From NCBI GenBank assembly GCA_950022655.1, contig OX465583.1:70071152-70135151 (forward strand): a stretch of DNA of 64,000 nt. The letters run 5' to 3'. A program made the translations under genes and the position numbers. How positions within the stretch are numbered: position 1 is the first letter of the stretch; every line of letters begins with the position of its first letter. Below the pieces are notes generated by a model, which saw only the letters and a program-made list of their open reading frames with translations, had not been told where the DNA came from and did no database searches. This stretch comes from Alentia gelatinosa. Its lineage: Eukaryota > Annelida > Polychaeta > Phyllodocida > Polynoidae. Shown piece after piece: positions 9,473-20,981 of the stretch.

Positions 9473-11836
9473 TCTTTTTTTTTTTTTAAGTCTTTTATTT
9501 ATACTGGTAGAACTCAGTTCAATACAAAACTGGTATTATTGTTCGGCCAGTGCCATACATACAATATCCTTTGTTGTCCTTTACACTGACGACATGGGTA
9601 TCAACAGATTTTAAAAATAACATCTATGTACAACACAAGAAAAATTTATAATAGACTGATATAAAATAAATATGTATCACTTTTTATCAGCAACCGACAC
9701 CATTACAATCCAGAAACGTCCAACTCCAGCTGAATCTCATCGTTGAAAGAGTTTGTCTATGCGGTGATTGGAGAGTAATACGCACAGAAATGTCAGCTGC
9801 CAGAGACACCAGAAACACAGTTATTCCAATACAATACAATACAATCTATGGAACCTTGGTCGTTAAGAGTTTTTTCTGCATTTATTTAAATACATTTCGT
9901 GTTTGTATATTTCTCAACTCAGGTGGCATATTGTTCCATAATACAGATCCATAGTAATTCAGACTGTTTAGAAATCGAGTACAGTTTGGTTGAACTTGTT
10001 TAAAAACAATTCCATCTGTTCTTCTTGTTTGTCTTACAGCTGTGTGTAGCATTGAGTCGTTAGACAACATATCATACATATGTAATTTAACATGCATTTC
10101 TCTTCTTTCTTGTAAAAACGGTAACTGTGCACTGCGGTGTAATATTATTCTAGGAGTAAGAGGATGGACTTTGTATATAATGCGGAAAGCTTCATTTTGC
10201 AGTGTTTGAAGTCTATTTGAATTTAGTAAAGTGGTCTTTGTAAAGAATATGTCTCCATAGTCCAGAAGAGGAAGAATCATAGATTTATAAATTGCAAGCG
10301 CTGCATCCGCTGTGATGTATTTTCTGATTTTTTTTAGAATAAAAAGCTTGTGTGAGACATTTTTTACTACAGCATTTTTATGAGAGTTAATGTTTAAGTG
10401 CTGGTCCTGTATTACCCCAAGATACTTATAAGATTGAACTGTTTGCAGCTGTTTACCATTTATTGATAGTTTACAACCTTCTATAATTTCTTTGGTTACC
10501 TTTTTTGTTGATCCGTATACAATCAATTTGGTCTTCTTTACATTTATAGACAACTTGTTTCTATTACACCACAGTGCAAGTCGGTTTAGGTCGGATTGCA
10601 TATCATAGACGACATCATCCACTACACAACCAGATAGATAAATCACCGTGTCGTCGGCGTAATGCAAACAGTTGGATTTGGATATTACCTTTTCCAGATC
10701 ATTGATGTAAATAATAAACATAAGCGGCCCCAGGATCGACCCCTGTGGAACTCCACAGGAGATTGATCCTGGGGTCGATTTTACATTGTTTGCAAGCATC
10801 TGTTGAGTTCTGTCTGTTAAATAGCTAGTATACCAATGTAAGAGGGTGGACTGTATTCCTATGGTTTTAAGTTTTTGTAATAAAATTTTATGATCTATGG
10901 TATCGAATGCTTTTTTTAAATCAATGTAAGTACATATGGTGTATTGTTGAGAATTTAGACTATTGAAAATATGGTTTGTTAATTTAGAAACAGTTTTTAT
11001 AGTTGAGCGGTTTGATCTGAAGCCATTTTGTTTATCTGATAGACTGTCATTTTTGTCCAGGAAGGCAGTAGTATTAGTATGTACAATTTTTTCTAAAAGT
11101 TTACCAGGAAGTGGGAGCAGGGAAATTGGGCGTAGGTTATTGACATCAGGGCTATTTCCCTCCTTCTTGAGAGGTATAACGGTAGCCTTTTTCCATGAGT
11201 CTGGGAAAATTCCTCGGCTGAGTGAGATGTTAAACAGGTATACTAACTGGTCCAACAAAATCAGAAAAGCGTCTTTTAGATATCTACTAGATACATTTTC
11301 AAAAGAAGATGACTTAAGAACATCAATTTGTTTAACCAATTTCAACACTTCTTCTCTAGTTGTTTGGATTGTCTCCAGTTTATGGTTTCCAATCAATACA
11401 TCATTGATCCATGGGTCAGTACAGTCTTTAGCGAGGTCAGGTCCAATGTTCTCCTTCAGGGAATCGCTTGTAGATGACTTGTGATCAGCTAAATCTTTTT
11501 TCATATCATTTAGGTCTTTTGACATCTTTTGCAGGAGTGCCCATATCTCTGACGGGCTGCCTTCTTGTTTCTTCTCCGCCTTAGGCGTTTTTGGCGGCAT
11601 TTCGACCAGGTCTGTTGGTTCCGTAGAATCAGGTAAGTCTTCTTGCGTTTTTAACTGACTTCTCGTCGCGATCTGAGACATACCAGTTACCACAGTTTGA
11701 TGTATGTAGGTTTAGACATGTCATTTACAAAATGTAGGCGCCTCACCCTCTTTTTTTGTCGGGTAACCTTTGAGAATTTACGGAGCGTTTCTTTACCCGC
11801 TGCCGATCACTCCGCCGCCATTTTGCCGCCTGTGAA
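9473..11836 (-). mobile_element. Internally deleted non-LTR retrotransposon (CR1/Jockey-like)
   Basis: Minus-strand element of about 2.4 kb. On the plus strand its tail is the T run at about 9475-9487, with an AATAAA signal on the minus strand beside it. The 5' end is the GC-rich, NATGGCGGCGG-like leader near 11800-11836, typical of a LINE start. One long frame (9882-11681) covers an ORF1-like N terminus joined to an ORF2 reverse transcriptase. An apurinic endonuclease domain, normally more than 200 residues ahead of the RT, is absent. A short relative of its 3' end is at 8466-8570. Confidence 0.8.
9882..11681 (-). CDS. ORF1-RT fusion protein of a LINE
   Basis: About 599 residues from the first ATG at 11681; the open frame extends four codons further, to a GTG. 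Numbered on the 603-residue frame, residues 5-75 look like a LINE ORF1 N terminus: low complexity, charged, with a likely coiled coil (IWALLQKMSKDLNDMKKDL). From about residue 80 the sequence is ORF2-like, with a pre-RT linker and then reverse transcriptase motifs: FPDSWKKATVIPLKK, LRPISLLP, an aspartate in YIDLKKAFDTIDH (259), GVPQGSILGP (314-323) and the catalytic HYADD (344-348). The C terminus has the LWNNMPPELR motif common in CR1/Jockey elements. No endonuclease lies between the two parts. Non-LTR RTs copy element RNA at a nicked target; without an endonuclease this copy would need help or pre-existing nicks. The frame is fully open. Confidence 0.85.
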   Translation of the reverse strand: MSQIATRSQLKTQEDLPDSTEPTDLVEMPPKTPKAEKKQEGSPSEIWALLQKMSKDLNDMKKDLADHKSSTSDSLKENIGPDLAKDCTDPWINDVLIGNHKLETIQTTREEVLKLVKQIDVLKSSSFENVSSRYLKDAFLILLDQLVYLFNISLSRGIFPDSWKKATVIPLKKEGNSPDVNNLRPISLLPLPGKLLEKIVHTNTTAFLDKNDSLSDKQNGFRSNRSTIKTVSKLTNHIFNSLNSQQYTICTYIDLKKAFDTIDHKILLQKLKTIGIQSTLLHWYTSYLTDRTQQMLANNVKSTPGSISCGVPQGSILGPLMFIIYINDLEKVISKSNCLHYADDTVIYLSGCVVDDVVYDMQSDLNRLALWCNRNKLSINVKKTKLIVYGSTKKVTKEIIEGCKLSINGKQLQTVQSYKYLGVIQDQHLNINSHKNAVVKNVSHKLFILKKIRKYITADAALAIYKSMILPLLDYGDIFFTKTTLLNSNRLQTLQNEAFRIIYKVHPLTPRIILHRSAQLPFLQERREMHVKLHMYDMLSNDSMLHTAVRQTRRTDGIVFKQVQPNCTRFLNSLNYYGSVLWNNMPPELRNIQTRNVFK

Positions 11837-11930
11837 ATAATAATTAAAATTAAATATAATTAAACGATAACCACTGTACGAAGTACAGAAAAGGGTCTAC
11901 ATGTATGAGCCTAGATTATTCAACGGCCCT

Positions 11931-12240
11931 GGGGCCTGTTTAATAATCCAGGATGTATCGTAGAGCTGGACGATAAGATCTAACTCAAGATGGAGGAGGT
12001 CTGGGATGATCCACGCCAAATATCGTTTCATAAATGAGATCCCTGGTGGACAGTAAAATCCCTCTTGGAAATTGTCCTAAGTGTGTCGCAGAGGTCTCTT
12101 AAGGATAAGTCCCTCGAACCTAAGTCTGAGACAATTTCTACGATGTATTCTGGATTATTCAACAGGCCACATGCCCTAGGGAGTGCTGAATAAACCTACG
12201 ATTATCCAGTTCCTCCAGAGCCTCTTTTCTTCCTTTAAAT
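11931..12240 (+). repeat. Dispersed repeat, copy 1 (GGGGCCTGTTTAATAATCC)
   Basis: Begins GGGGCCTGTTTAATAATCC and contains GATAAGATCTAACTCAAGATG and GACAGTAAAATCCCTC. A closely similar copy spans about 29875-30440, where a separate MITE is inserted near its left end. Shorter pieces occur at 9345-9430 and 28068-28160. Non-coding. Confidence 0.6.
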
Positions 12241-12907
12241 GATGCACATTCCTTTCTTTTCCACCATGACCAGCCATTTTGTTAAAGATCACACTGAATA
12301 CAATTAAAATCACAACTTATTATACTGTATTTTAAAAACAAGCTAAATGTCCGACAGCCCTATAGATGTCCTTGGTGTAGGAGCATTTTAGACAACTGAG
12401 GACAATTTGGAGGAGAAAGGAGAGTTGTACGATACATTTATACAACGACATTTCAAAAGCTGCATGATATTGTATCCTTGAACTCTACTAGCTCTAAGGC
12501 CAAATGGCTTATACAACGACATTGGCATGAGTACGATCAGAGAACAATTTCTGTATCCTGAATCAGAAATTCGATCTATTGAACGAGACTATCGTAAGAG
12601 ACATCGTAGGAGCATAAACACTCGCTCATCCAAATTAATCAACTATCCCTCGAAGTATTAGTTTGAGTTGATTTTCAATTCTTCAACACACAGTGAGACC
12701 ACACGCGAACAAACCAACAGAGTTCGTGCTTGTCCACCTCAAGTAGCCCTAACTTTGACAGAGTCATTCTCATGTCTCATTAATGTCACTCAAGCTGCAT
12801 GCTCCTGGATCCATGCCAAGTCCTGCACGCAGCCATTGGAGGCTTACTGCAATCTTCTTCAGTGTTTATAAACACCACTAGAAGTTAAATCACTCCATGG
12901 ATCCTTA
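12241..12907. other. No gene recognised
   Basis: One short plus-strand frame (67 codons) with no recognisable motif, and no clear repeats. Confidence 0.4.
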
Positions 12908-13210
12908 CCACCGCTCTCATAAGATCTCACACTCTCTAAGTGGTATTCTGTACAAGGTTCTCACTACGCTCTATGGGAGAAGAATTCTTAACGAACTAGG
13001 CTTAGAGCCTTCAGAATCCACTGGAACACAGTATTCCCGCTTGGTGGCATTATTGAGATCATAGGAATCTCTGGTTGCATTGATGTACGTTTTTAGAACG
13101 GGAGGCAGGGTAGTGGATTCTCAAGGCTCTAAGCCTGGTTCGTTAAGAATTCTTATCCATAGAGCGTAGTGAGAGTACAGAATACAGTGTGAGATGTTAT
13201 TAGAGGGGTG
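12908..13210. mobile_element. hAT-like long-TIR MITE (family D)
   Basis: Ends CACC-CTCTCATAAGATC and GAGGGGTG, with arms about 100 bp long (AGAATTCTTAACGAACTAGG and its inverse inside). The same family occurs at 27769-28054 (with an 8-bp duplication), 28911-29449, 39266-39580 and, partly, 41408-41630. Confidence 0.7.
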
Positions 13211-13489
13211 TCCTCACAGGCCTCAGCTGTTTGGGTTTCAACGAGAATCGTTGTCTAACTTGAAAGTTTGCCTAACTTCTGGTTGAAGACATAGATTTAT
13301 GTAAAGTTGTGTCCGGTGATTATGTGTTAGTGCCAACCTGGCCATATCACCTTTCAGATGTGAATTACCATGCAGTGTTCTGTACTAGTTGGGGTTTGAT
13401 CATATCAAGGATATTAAACCCCTTCGTCTTAATCAATTTGTTGCTTAAATTGCTTATCTTTATCTCACTTCCTGATATTGCATAATTAG

Positions 13490-13874
13490 TAGAAACAGAA
13501 CGAGAGTTAGACTTGTCAGTGTTTATACCTAAACGGGAAGGTCGCGAAGCGTTAGCTGAGCGAAATGAGGAATAGACCTGACCAGAGTGGCATAGACACT
13601 GACAGGTCTAATTTGAGTTTGGTTTCTTATTTATCATACCCCATCTCAACGACTTTATGATATTGGGAAAGTCTGACTCAATTCCGTCCATCTTTGACAG
13701 CTGTCAGAATTTTTGCTCTGTAGCCGGAACAATTTACACAGGTGAATAATTCCAGATCGCTGATTGGTCATTTTTTTTCTTTTTCTAGGTACGTAAATTT
13801 AACTTCATGTCATGGCAGCCACATAAATTTCCCTATGTTAAATCATTGAAGTGTTTTTATTAGGGGTAGGATAA
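13490..13874 (+). mobile_element. Hairpin-plus-body element
   Basis: The hairpin at 13490-13627 pairs AGAAACAGAACGAGAGTTAG with the inverse arm ending at 13627; the apex region includes GTCGCGAAGCGTTAGC. The body at 13631-13874 starts TTATCATACCCC and ends TTAGGGGTAGGATAA. The stem sequence is unrelated to those at 6.5, 27 and 46 kb although the layout is the same. Confidence 0.65.
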
Positions 13875-14328
13875 TTTGGTTCATTCTCATAACACGTTAA
13901 CAACAACGAATACCTGCTTTTGCAGATTATCACTGTACTACTTCTCCCCCGAAATATAAGAAGAAAAAGGAGAAAAAAGCTCATTGGGGCCTCGGCCTTA
14001 TGAAGTCCCACACTTTACATAATCCCAAGTCGCTATTATTCTACAAGACACAGATTATTTATTAGGACAGGAACTTTAATAATCTTCCCATCGTCCCATT
14101 AGGATTAGGCACATAGTTTTTTTTTAATTGAGTGCGAGTAGAAGATACTGTCTGACAATGTGTCAGTTATTGAGGTAAGCTGTTCCATGGCGACAGCATT
14201 CTCCATCAGATAAACGTAACATTGTTGATTGTGAAGGGTCCTGGCACTCGTCATAGGCCTTCACTAATTAATGGAAGAAGCTTGTCTGTCAAGGCATCCA
14301 AAAATCTTCCCTCAGAGACTACAGACTG

Positions 14329-14821
14329 TTAAAGGCATATCAGACAATTTGGCTAGAAAATTAAAATCTCATTTTCCTGAAACTTGAATATGATGATCTC
14401 TTAGTTTTTTTAGACAACATATCTAACTTAAAAAATCAGGTGATCACCGTACTATTAATATGTTGATAATTTTATAAAATGATATATAAAAATTCTAAAA
14501 GGTTGTTTTTCACATGGTAAAACCAGTGTTATTTTCTTCAAACTCTCACAAAATAAAATAGATGTGTTGTACTACATGTCTAATTCTTAAAATCTATAGG
14601 CACCGTACTTGTTTTTTGAAATTATTGAAATCAGTATTTTTCATTACATTTCCTATACAAATCAAGCAAACGAAAATTAGTCTATTTTACGTATTAAGAC
14701 AAATGATTTAATTTGCTTTAAAGATTTAGAATGAATTACAAGGAACCAGTTTCGACTGATAAGTGTTAATATTTAAAAATCACCAGGTGGCGCCACCGTG
14801 AATTGTAGGATATGCCTTTAA
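14329..14821. mobile_element. MITE with TTAA target sites, 493 bp
   Basis: TTAA at 14329-14332 and 14818-14821 flanks terminal repeats AGGCATATC and GATATGCCT. The interior is AT-rich and non-coding. A related sequence starts at TTAA 42808, and diverged interior similarity is visible at about 26440-26680. TTAA duplications are typical of piggyBac or Kolobok groups. Confidence 0.7.
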
Positions 14822-15166
14822 AATCTCGACGGAATCCCAGCGCACTCCAAACATGAAACATCCAAGGATCTCCTTGTAGAGTCTATACGCTCGCCATAGG
14901 AGAACTACAAATCTGTCTCATTCAGTTACCATCCACCAATCTATATCCATTACAATCACAACAGCTTCAAGCAGTACTCCCAGCTCATTATGATGGCTAC
15001 ATCTTTTTTATGTTTGGTGGAAGGACTTTCAGAATACTGTAAACGACGATGCAATGAATATTCCGTTGTAAATATCTGATTTAATGTCATCATCAAGGTT
15101 ATATCTATAACGCGGTGTTTCAGGTCTGCTTCGAACTACATACTGTATTTGTGCTTATCTTTCGTA

Positions 15167-15447
15167 AGGCCTGGCGTCCACCTACTACGATAGATATTTA
15201 GACCTCCCGATATGGCACCAATACAAAAAGCAAATATCGGAGACATATCGGGAAGGTGCAAAATCGTAGACATATGTCTAGACATAACAATCCACCACGC
15301 ATCTTAATGGGGTTTTCTTCAGGGCCAAATCGCAGAAATATGGTCAACCCGATATTAGGTGACCTTCCGACTCGATTTTGATTTTTTATTGGGTGGTGCA
15401 TCGTAGACCATATCGGAGCCATATCGTAGTAGGTGGACACTGGGCCT
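15167..15447. mobile_element. MITE family A, complete copy
   Basis: 281 bp, bounded by AGGCCTGGCGTCCACC and GGTGGACACTGGGCCT and flanked by TA on each side, as expected for a TA target duplication. The terminal repeats extend into CTACTACGATA and its inverse. It has internal ATATCGG motifs and no coding capacity. Confidence 0.8.
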
Positions 15448-15607
15448 AAATGTATATTGTAAACCACTTCCTTTGTGCGACCATTCCCCAGATAATGTAA
15501 TTGAATGTTTCATTTGAGATATTTTTACAAAACGATCAACACATCCATGGCTCCTTATCCTTAGGAATGATAAGTTCTACCTGATTCTTATCACTCTTAT
15601 CAAGTTT

Positions 15608-15892
15608 AGGCCCGGCGTCCACTTACTACGATATGGCTACGATATGGTCTATGATGCACCTCCCGATGTAAAATCAAAATCGCGTCGGAAGGTCACCTAA
15701 TATCGGGGCAGTTGACCACGTTTCTGCGATTAGACACCGATAAAAACCCCATACAATGCCTGGTGGATTGGCATGTCTAGACATATGTCTATGATTTTGT
15801 ACCTTCCCGATATGGCACCGATATTTGGCATTTTGTATCGGTGCTATATCGGGAGGTCTACGATTCTATCGTAGTAGGTGGACGCCGGGCCT
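15608..15892. mobile_element. MITE family A, complete copy
   Basis: 285 bp in the opposite orientation to the 15167 copy. Ends AGGCCCGGCGTCCAC and TGGACGCCGGGCCT with TA flanks. The two copies are only about 160 bp apart and inverted, so the pair could itself fold back. Confidence 0.8.
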
Positions 15893-17102
15893 TAATCTCC
15901 ACTAGACTGTTAACCCCTTCCCTGCAGCATTCAGTTCCCCTGCTCAGCATTACACGGCAGGCATTGCCTGCATAAACGACCCTGCTACAGCAGGCACATT
16001 TTTTGGGGAAATAGCAATGTCACGTGATGTATCATGTGATTTAAGTAATTTACCTTGGTGACTGATCATATTTTGTTATACCTAATCAAAGGTCAATATG
16101 GCTATTATATATTGTCATATTTCTGCCTGTCAAATGGAAGAACTGGACTCGTCCAGAATTTGATAATAAATGAAAAAAAAAAAAAAAAAAAAGAGAATGG
16201 AGGATACAAAGGATATAGACCATGGAGAATGGACAGCAATACTCGTAGGGGCATGGAGAATGAGTTCCCAATGTTAAGCCTATGGGACAAAAATACCAGG
16301 GGTGAGATAATACGACATGACCAATGATAGCACATCCTTCTCAACTTAGACCAGTAACCAGACTTTCATTTTCTGATCTGGTGTTTGCGCCAGGGTCATT
16401 CTAATTAAGCATAACATCCTGCACCCAACCACCTGTTAGAGGTCTAGTTTCACCTTTCATTTTCACTTCACTACATCAGCGTAAAATAAACGCTCATCCG
16501 TGTTTTGGGTTTGCTGTTCCTGTTCATCATAATTAACCAATTATGCATATTCTTGCTCATAGTCCTGTCTAAATTCTTTAAACTTGCTGGGAATGTTATC
16601 TTTTTCAATTCAAATGCTTTATTCAAGTTCTGATGTGTTCTGGCTAATATGACAATCTTCCATTTTAGATTCCGTCCTTTTCGTACGTGTCAATGTATTC
16701 AGTTATCTAGGGATATGTTTATTATGTTTACTTTCTCTTCAGTTTCTAGCCCCCTCCCTCTTATCAAAATAAACGTTACTAACTCGATTAAATCAAATAT
16801 TGACGAAATATGACCCACAAGCGAAGAGTTCTAAAGTGGAACCATTCGTAACAGGAAAATAAATCAACAAAACAAGTGTCCGTTGGTCGTATATAAATAA
16901 GAACCATCGTATATTGGCGTACACACCACCTGAGACAGAGGCTACACGGCATTGTGAAGAAGAGAAACCATCGACAGCCTTGATCACGGTAAGTTTGCAT
17001 TAACTCGGATTAACACGTAGAGACGAATACAGGTCACCACCGCCCGCGCCACAATCACCCGGTCACAATCTCCACTCCGCGCGACACCGACTCCAGGGGG
17101 AA
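15893..17102. other. No gene; poly(A) tract and one element end
   Basis: A run of about 19 A at 16172-16190 could mark a retroposed tail. At 16268-16310 there is a right end (CAATGTTAAGCCTATGGGA then CCAGGGGTGAGATAA) of the hairpin-plus-body group with no left partner found. No convincing coding frame. Confidence 0.5.
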
Positions 17103-17700
17103 GTTTAACAATGTGGTCCTAGGAGAGTTATGCCTGTAAGAGAGGTCCTAGGACAGTTGGCATTTAACTAGTAAGACAATCTTAGCGAGGGACTGTCTTT
17201 GCCAAGGCCAGATTGTTCATAAGTGTTTAACAAGTTTGACCCACATCTTACAAACTGTCCCAAAAGGGTCCTAGATGGGGGACACCTATATAGCTGTCTT
17301 AGAGGATCAAAATCACAAATAACAACCTTATTTATTAATTTAACTAGAGGAAATATGTATAATATATGGTATGTAATACAAAACGGCAGTGTTAGAGGGG
17401 AAATATTTCAAATATTCAGTTGAATTAAAAATGATGAAATTAGTTAGCACAACCCCCACTATGTGGCACTACCTAAAGTTCTTAGGAATTCTCCTTCACA
17501 GGGATCGCACAGCTGTTTCACAGCCTGTTTTGTCTCAGCCTGAGACTGAATTCAGTCCTAGGAGACTAATTATGCAGGAACCTTCTCTCTATGGGGGACA
17601 CCACTAGTTCAACTGGAAAGGTCTTTCGTCCTAAGATATGTCTTAGATTGCTGGCATGATCCTAGGAGGATTCTTCTCCTAGGACCGAAACGTGTTAAAC
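17103..17700. mobile_element. Candidate foldback/MITE, about 600 bp
   Basis: GTTTAACAATGTGGTCCTAG at the left is matched by an inverted CTAGGACCGAAACGTGTTAAAC-type end at 17679-17700. GTCCTAGGA motifs recur inside in both orientations. Non-coding; boundaries uncertain. Confidence 0.45.
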
Positions 17701-17781
17701 GGTGCCCAGGCATATCTTTTCCCCGCTTGTACCCACACAGACACGGCCGCGTCCGCAGTCGGGGCTGGGTAGACACACTCC

Positions 17782-18082
17782 AGGGACCTGTTTCAGTAGT
17801 TTCGTGACATGTCTAGATGGCGTCTGTGACACCATACGGACAGATCACAAGATTGCAGTCGATGACACACGGAGTTTCACTCACTTCTCGTAGGAATTAA
17901 GCAATGACACTTTGAAATGAGTAGGGGATACATCTAATCTATAATCGTTCGAAATATGAAGAAGATCGGCCACTTCGATCTTCAGATATTTGCTAGTCTT
18001 TTTCCGCTGTTGCTTGCACTGTTGGTGCCGCTGTTGATGTCTGTCTAGGCGTAATGTCACAAGACTACTGAAACAGGTCCCT
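17782..18082. mobile_element. 301-bp MITE
   Basis: Clear terminal inverted repeats: AGGGACCTGTTTCAGTAGT at the left and ACTACTGAAACAGGTCCCT at the right, with further pairing (GTGACAT / ATGTCAC). No coding frame. The only copy in this window. Confidence 0.75.
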
Positions 18083-18859
18083 TGTCAGACAAGTCCGACC
18101 CTATACTTAGCCAAATACGTTTGGGTTGTGCACCATAACTAACAGACTCAAAGCATCCCTTTTTACCCGCTTTAATATACCCACACATACAGGAACTTCA
18201 AATTGTATACTAAGAATATATTACAAAACTCTATCCCACAGGTGAAAACAAATGCTATGTAAAGATGTTAACCCTGTCTGTTGTTTCTACTCCTACACTT
18301 GCTGTTCTAACACCCCCCAGCCGCCCCCCACCCAGCGGGACTTTCACACTTCACGCATGCCGCCCGCGGACGGGTGTAGACGGCCAAGCCTCGACGGGGG
18401 AGAACGTGACCGAGAGATTGTGGGGCGGGTGATAGCCACGCATACCCGTAGAGACAATTGCAGGACATTAGGGCCCAACAGCCAAAAATCGGGACGTTAG
18501 GGCCCAGCCGAGACCGGGGAGGGGGAGGGGGGTTTAAAGCCTCAGTCGTGTCATGGCGGCACCGCAACTCCGCATTCACATCAATGGAGGCGGGAGTGAG
18601 AAATAGCATGAATAGACGTTAGGGCCCACCTTATTTTGGGGAATTGGTCAATGTTCATTAGCTTGATAGCACTAAAAACGTAATAGACACCGTTTTCGCA
18701 AATATCATGACATGTAAGTAATGATTTAGCACGTATGCATATTTAAATGATATATGTCGATGTTAGTATAGGTGAGCCCAAACGTCCCGATGAGTGGGCC
18801 CTAACCTCCTGACTTTCGGTTGGTGGGCCCTAACATCTACATACTATAGAGACTAATGT
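18083..18859. other. No gene; GTTAGGGCCCA repeats
   Basis: The motif GTTAGGGCCCA occurs at about 18468-18600 and again, inverted (GGGCCCTAAC), near 18797-18835, so this may be a degraded inverted-repeat element. GC-rich stretches at 18310-18560 give spurious frames on both strands. Confidence 0.4.
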
Positions 18860-20007
18860 ACCTGAGAGGAGTGTACTTCACACCTTTCCCCTAGTCTTAA
18901 GTGGGATTCACACGTAGATACTAATGTACCTGAGACTGGTGTACTTCAAACCATTCCTCTAGTCTCAGACAATTCTCTTATGTTACAACAATCTCATGGT
19001 AAGGTGCTTTGGGCAGTCTCAAGGCACAATGGCGAATTGGATTCACATGGAGAGACTTACCAGGTACATGTATAATCTCAGACACAGTGAACACACACTC
19101 TAGAACTCAAGTGCCCTTGAGGTGAGGGGTGTTACAAACATGTAATCATGCTTTCAGGCCTCCTATTGGCTAAGGCAGGTACATAGTCGGCGACTCCGCA
19201 TCAGGTCCAATTTTCTCACCAAAATGCCCCTGTAAATTTTAAACATGTTTAAAATCAAAATCTTATGAGGTTCTGTACCTGCTTAGGGGTAATTGTCGCC
19301 GAGAATCTGAGGGAAAATGAGGGAAATGGAACCCTACAATCCAGACGAGGAGATTGTCTTCCAGTACCGAATCTCAGCTGGATTTGTCACAAACAAACAC
19401 TCTTTCAGGTACAGGAATCCCACCGTGTGAATCCCACTTTAAGCAGGATTCTTGAGAATTCACCCATAGAGACTAATGTACCTGTGACAGGCGTACTTCA
19501 CACCTTTCCTCGAGTCTGAGGTAGAATTCGGTAGAAGAAACTAATGTACCTAAGGCAGGTGTACTTTACACCTTCCTCTAGCCTCAGACAATTCTCTTTT
19601 AGTGGGATTCACACATAGAGACTAATGTACCTGAGACAGGTGTACTTCACACCTTTCCCCTAGTCTAAAGTGGAATTCACACGGTGGGATTCATGTGCCT
19701 TACACCGTTCAAAATATCATGGGATTCTGTTCCTTTTTAGGGGTAAATGTTGCCAACAATTGCCAGGGAAAAGATATCCCAGGGAAATGGACCCTACAAT
19801 TTAGATATAGAGATTGTGTTCGAGTACGGAATTTCAGCTGGATTCATCTCATACAAACACCCTATAAGGTACATGAATCCCATTGTGTGAATCCTGCTTC
19901 AGAAAATTCTCCTTTGAAACAAAATTCTCATGGCAAAGTGCTTTCATCAGTCTCAAGAAAAAATGGCAAATTTGATCAAAACAAAAATCCCATCATGTGA
20001 ATCCCGC
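18860..20007 (+). repeat. Degenerate tandem/dispersed repeat field
   Basis: Diverged units with GTGGGATTCACAC, GAGACTAATGTACCTGAG and TGTACTTCACACCTTTCC recur at irregular spacing. They grade into the ordered arrays that follow. Short open frames here are repeat-derived. Confidence 0.6.
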
Positions 20008-20253
20008 TTTACAAGGTACAGAATTTCAACAGGATCTGTCTCAGACAAACATACCATAAGGTACATGAATCCCATCATGTGAATCCTGCTTTACAAGGTA
20101 CAGAATTTCAACAGGGTCTGTCTCAGACAAACATGCCGTAAGGTATATGAATCCCATCATGTGAATCTTGCTTTACAAGGTACAGAATTTCAACAGGATT
20201 TGTCTCAGACAAACACCCTGTAACGTACATGAATCCCAGCGTGTGAATCCCAC
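20008..20253 (+). repeat. 82-bp tandem repeat, three units
   Basis: Units start at 20008, 20090 and 20172, each beginning TTTACAAGGTACAGAATTTC and containing GTCTCAGACAAACA and CATGAATCCCATCATGTGAA. A partial fourth starts at 20254. Confidence 0.85.
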
Positions 20254-20270
20254 TTTACAAGGTACAGAAT

Positions 20271-20546
20271 CTCAGCAAGATTTGTCTCAGCCAAATACCA
20301 TTTGGGGTACATAAATCTCAGCAGGATTTGTCTCAGACAAATAGCCTGTGAGGTGCATGAATCTCAGCAGGATTTGTCTCAGCCAAACACCATGTGAGGT
20401 GCATGAATCTCAGCAGGATTTGTCGCAGACAAATACCCTGTGAGGTGCATGAATCTCAGCAGGATTTGTCTCAGACAAACCGCCTGTGAGGTACATGAAT
20501 CTCAGCAGGATTTGTCTCAGACAAACTGCCTGTGAGGTACATGAAT
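20271..20546 (+). repeat. 46-bp tandem repeat, six units
   Basis: Units at 20271, 20317, 20363, 20409, 20455 and 20501, each starting CTCAGCAGGATTTGTCTCAG (first unit CTCAGCAAGA). The unit looks like a shortened form of the neighbouring 82-bp unit, so one array probably arose from the other by loss of the GAATCCCATCATGTG segment. Confidence 0.9.
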
Positions 20547-20981
20547 CCTATCGTTTGAATTACTCTCAATCTGCATCAATCTCCAAGCACAACCCTGTCC
20601 ATAGAAAATATCAGTATCAAAGCTGACCAACTAGATAACATAATCGGTCCATTGACATTGAATATGGGATTCTCCACTTTATAGATGATCACCCTGTACA
20701 TAAGACTACACAGCGTGGACACGCCTCTGATTTTCAGTGTATATCCAGACATTTCATGATGCGTCAATAAAATAAACTCTTTATTGTGCCAATGCCGATT
20801 TCTGGACATGAAATGTACATTCCTTCCCAATATCGCAGTAAATAGCATGCATAGAGCGAGGGGATTTTTTTTTTTCAGTATTCTCTGGAAGCCTTGGATA
20901 ATAAAGTGGCTTTTTGATAACAACTATGTTCTTTTTGAAGGTACAGATAAAGAGTGACTGACTGAACTTTGAGACTCTACC

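Noticed and set aside
10963..11484. 173-codon plus-strand frame
   Set aside because: Antisense shadow of the LINE RT region.
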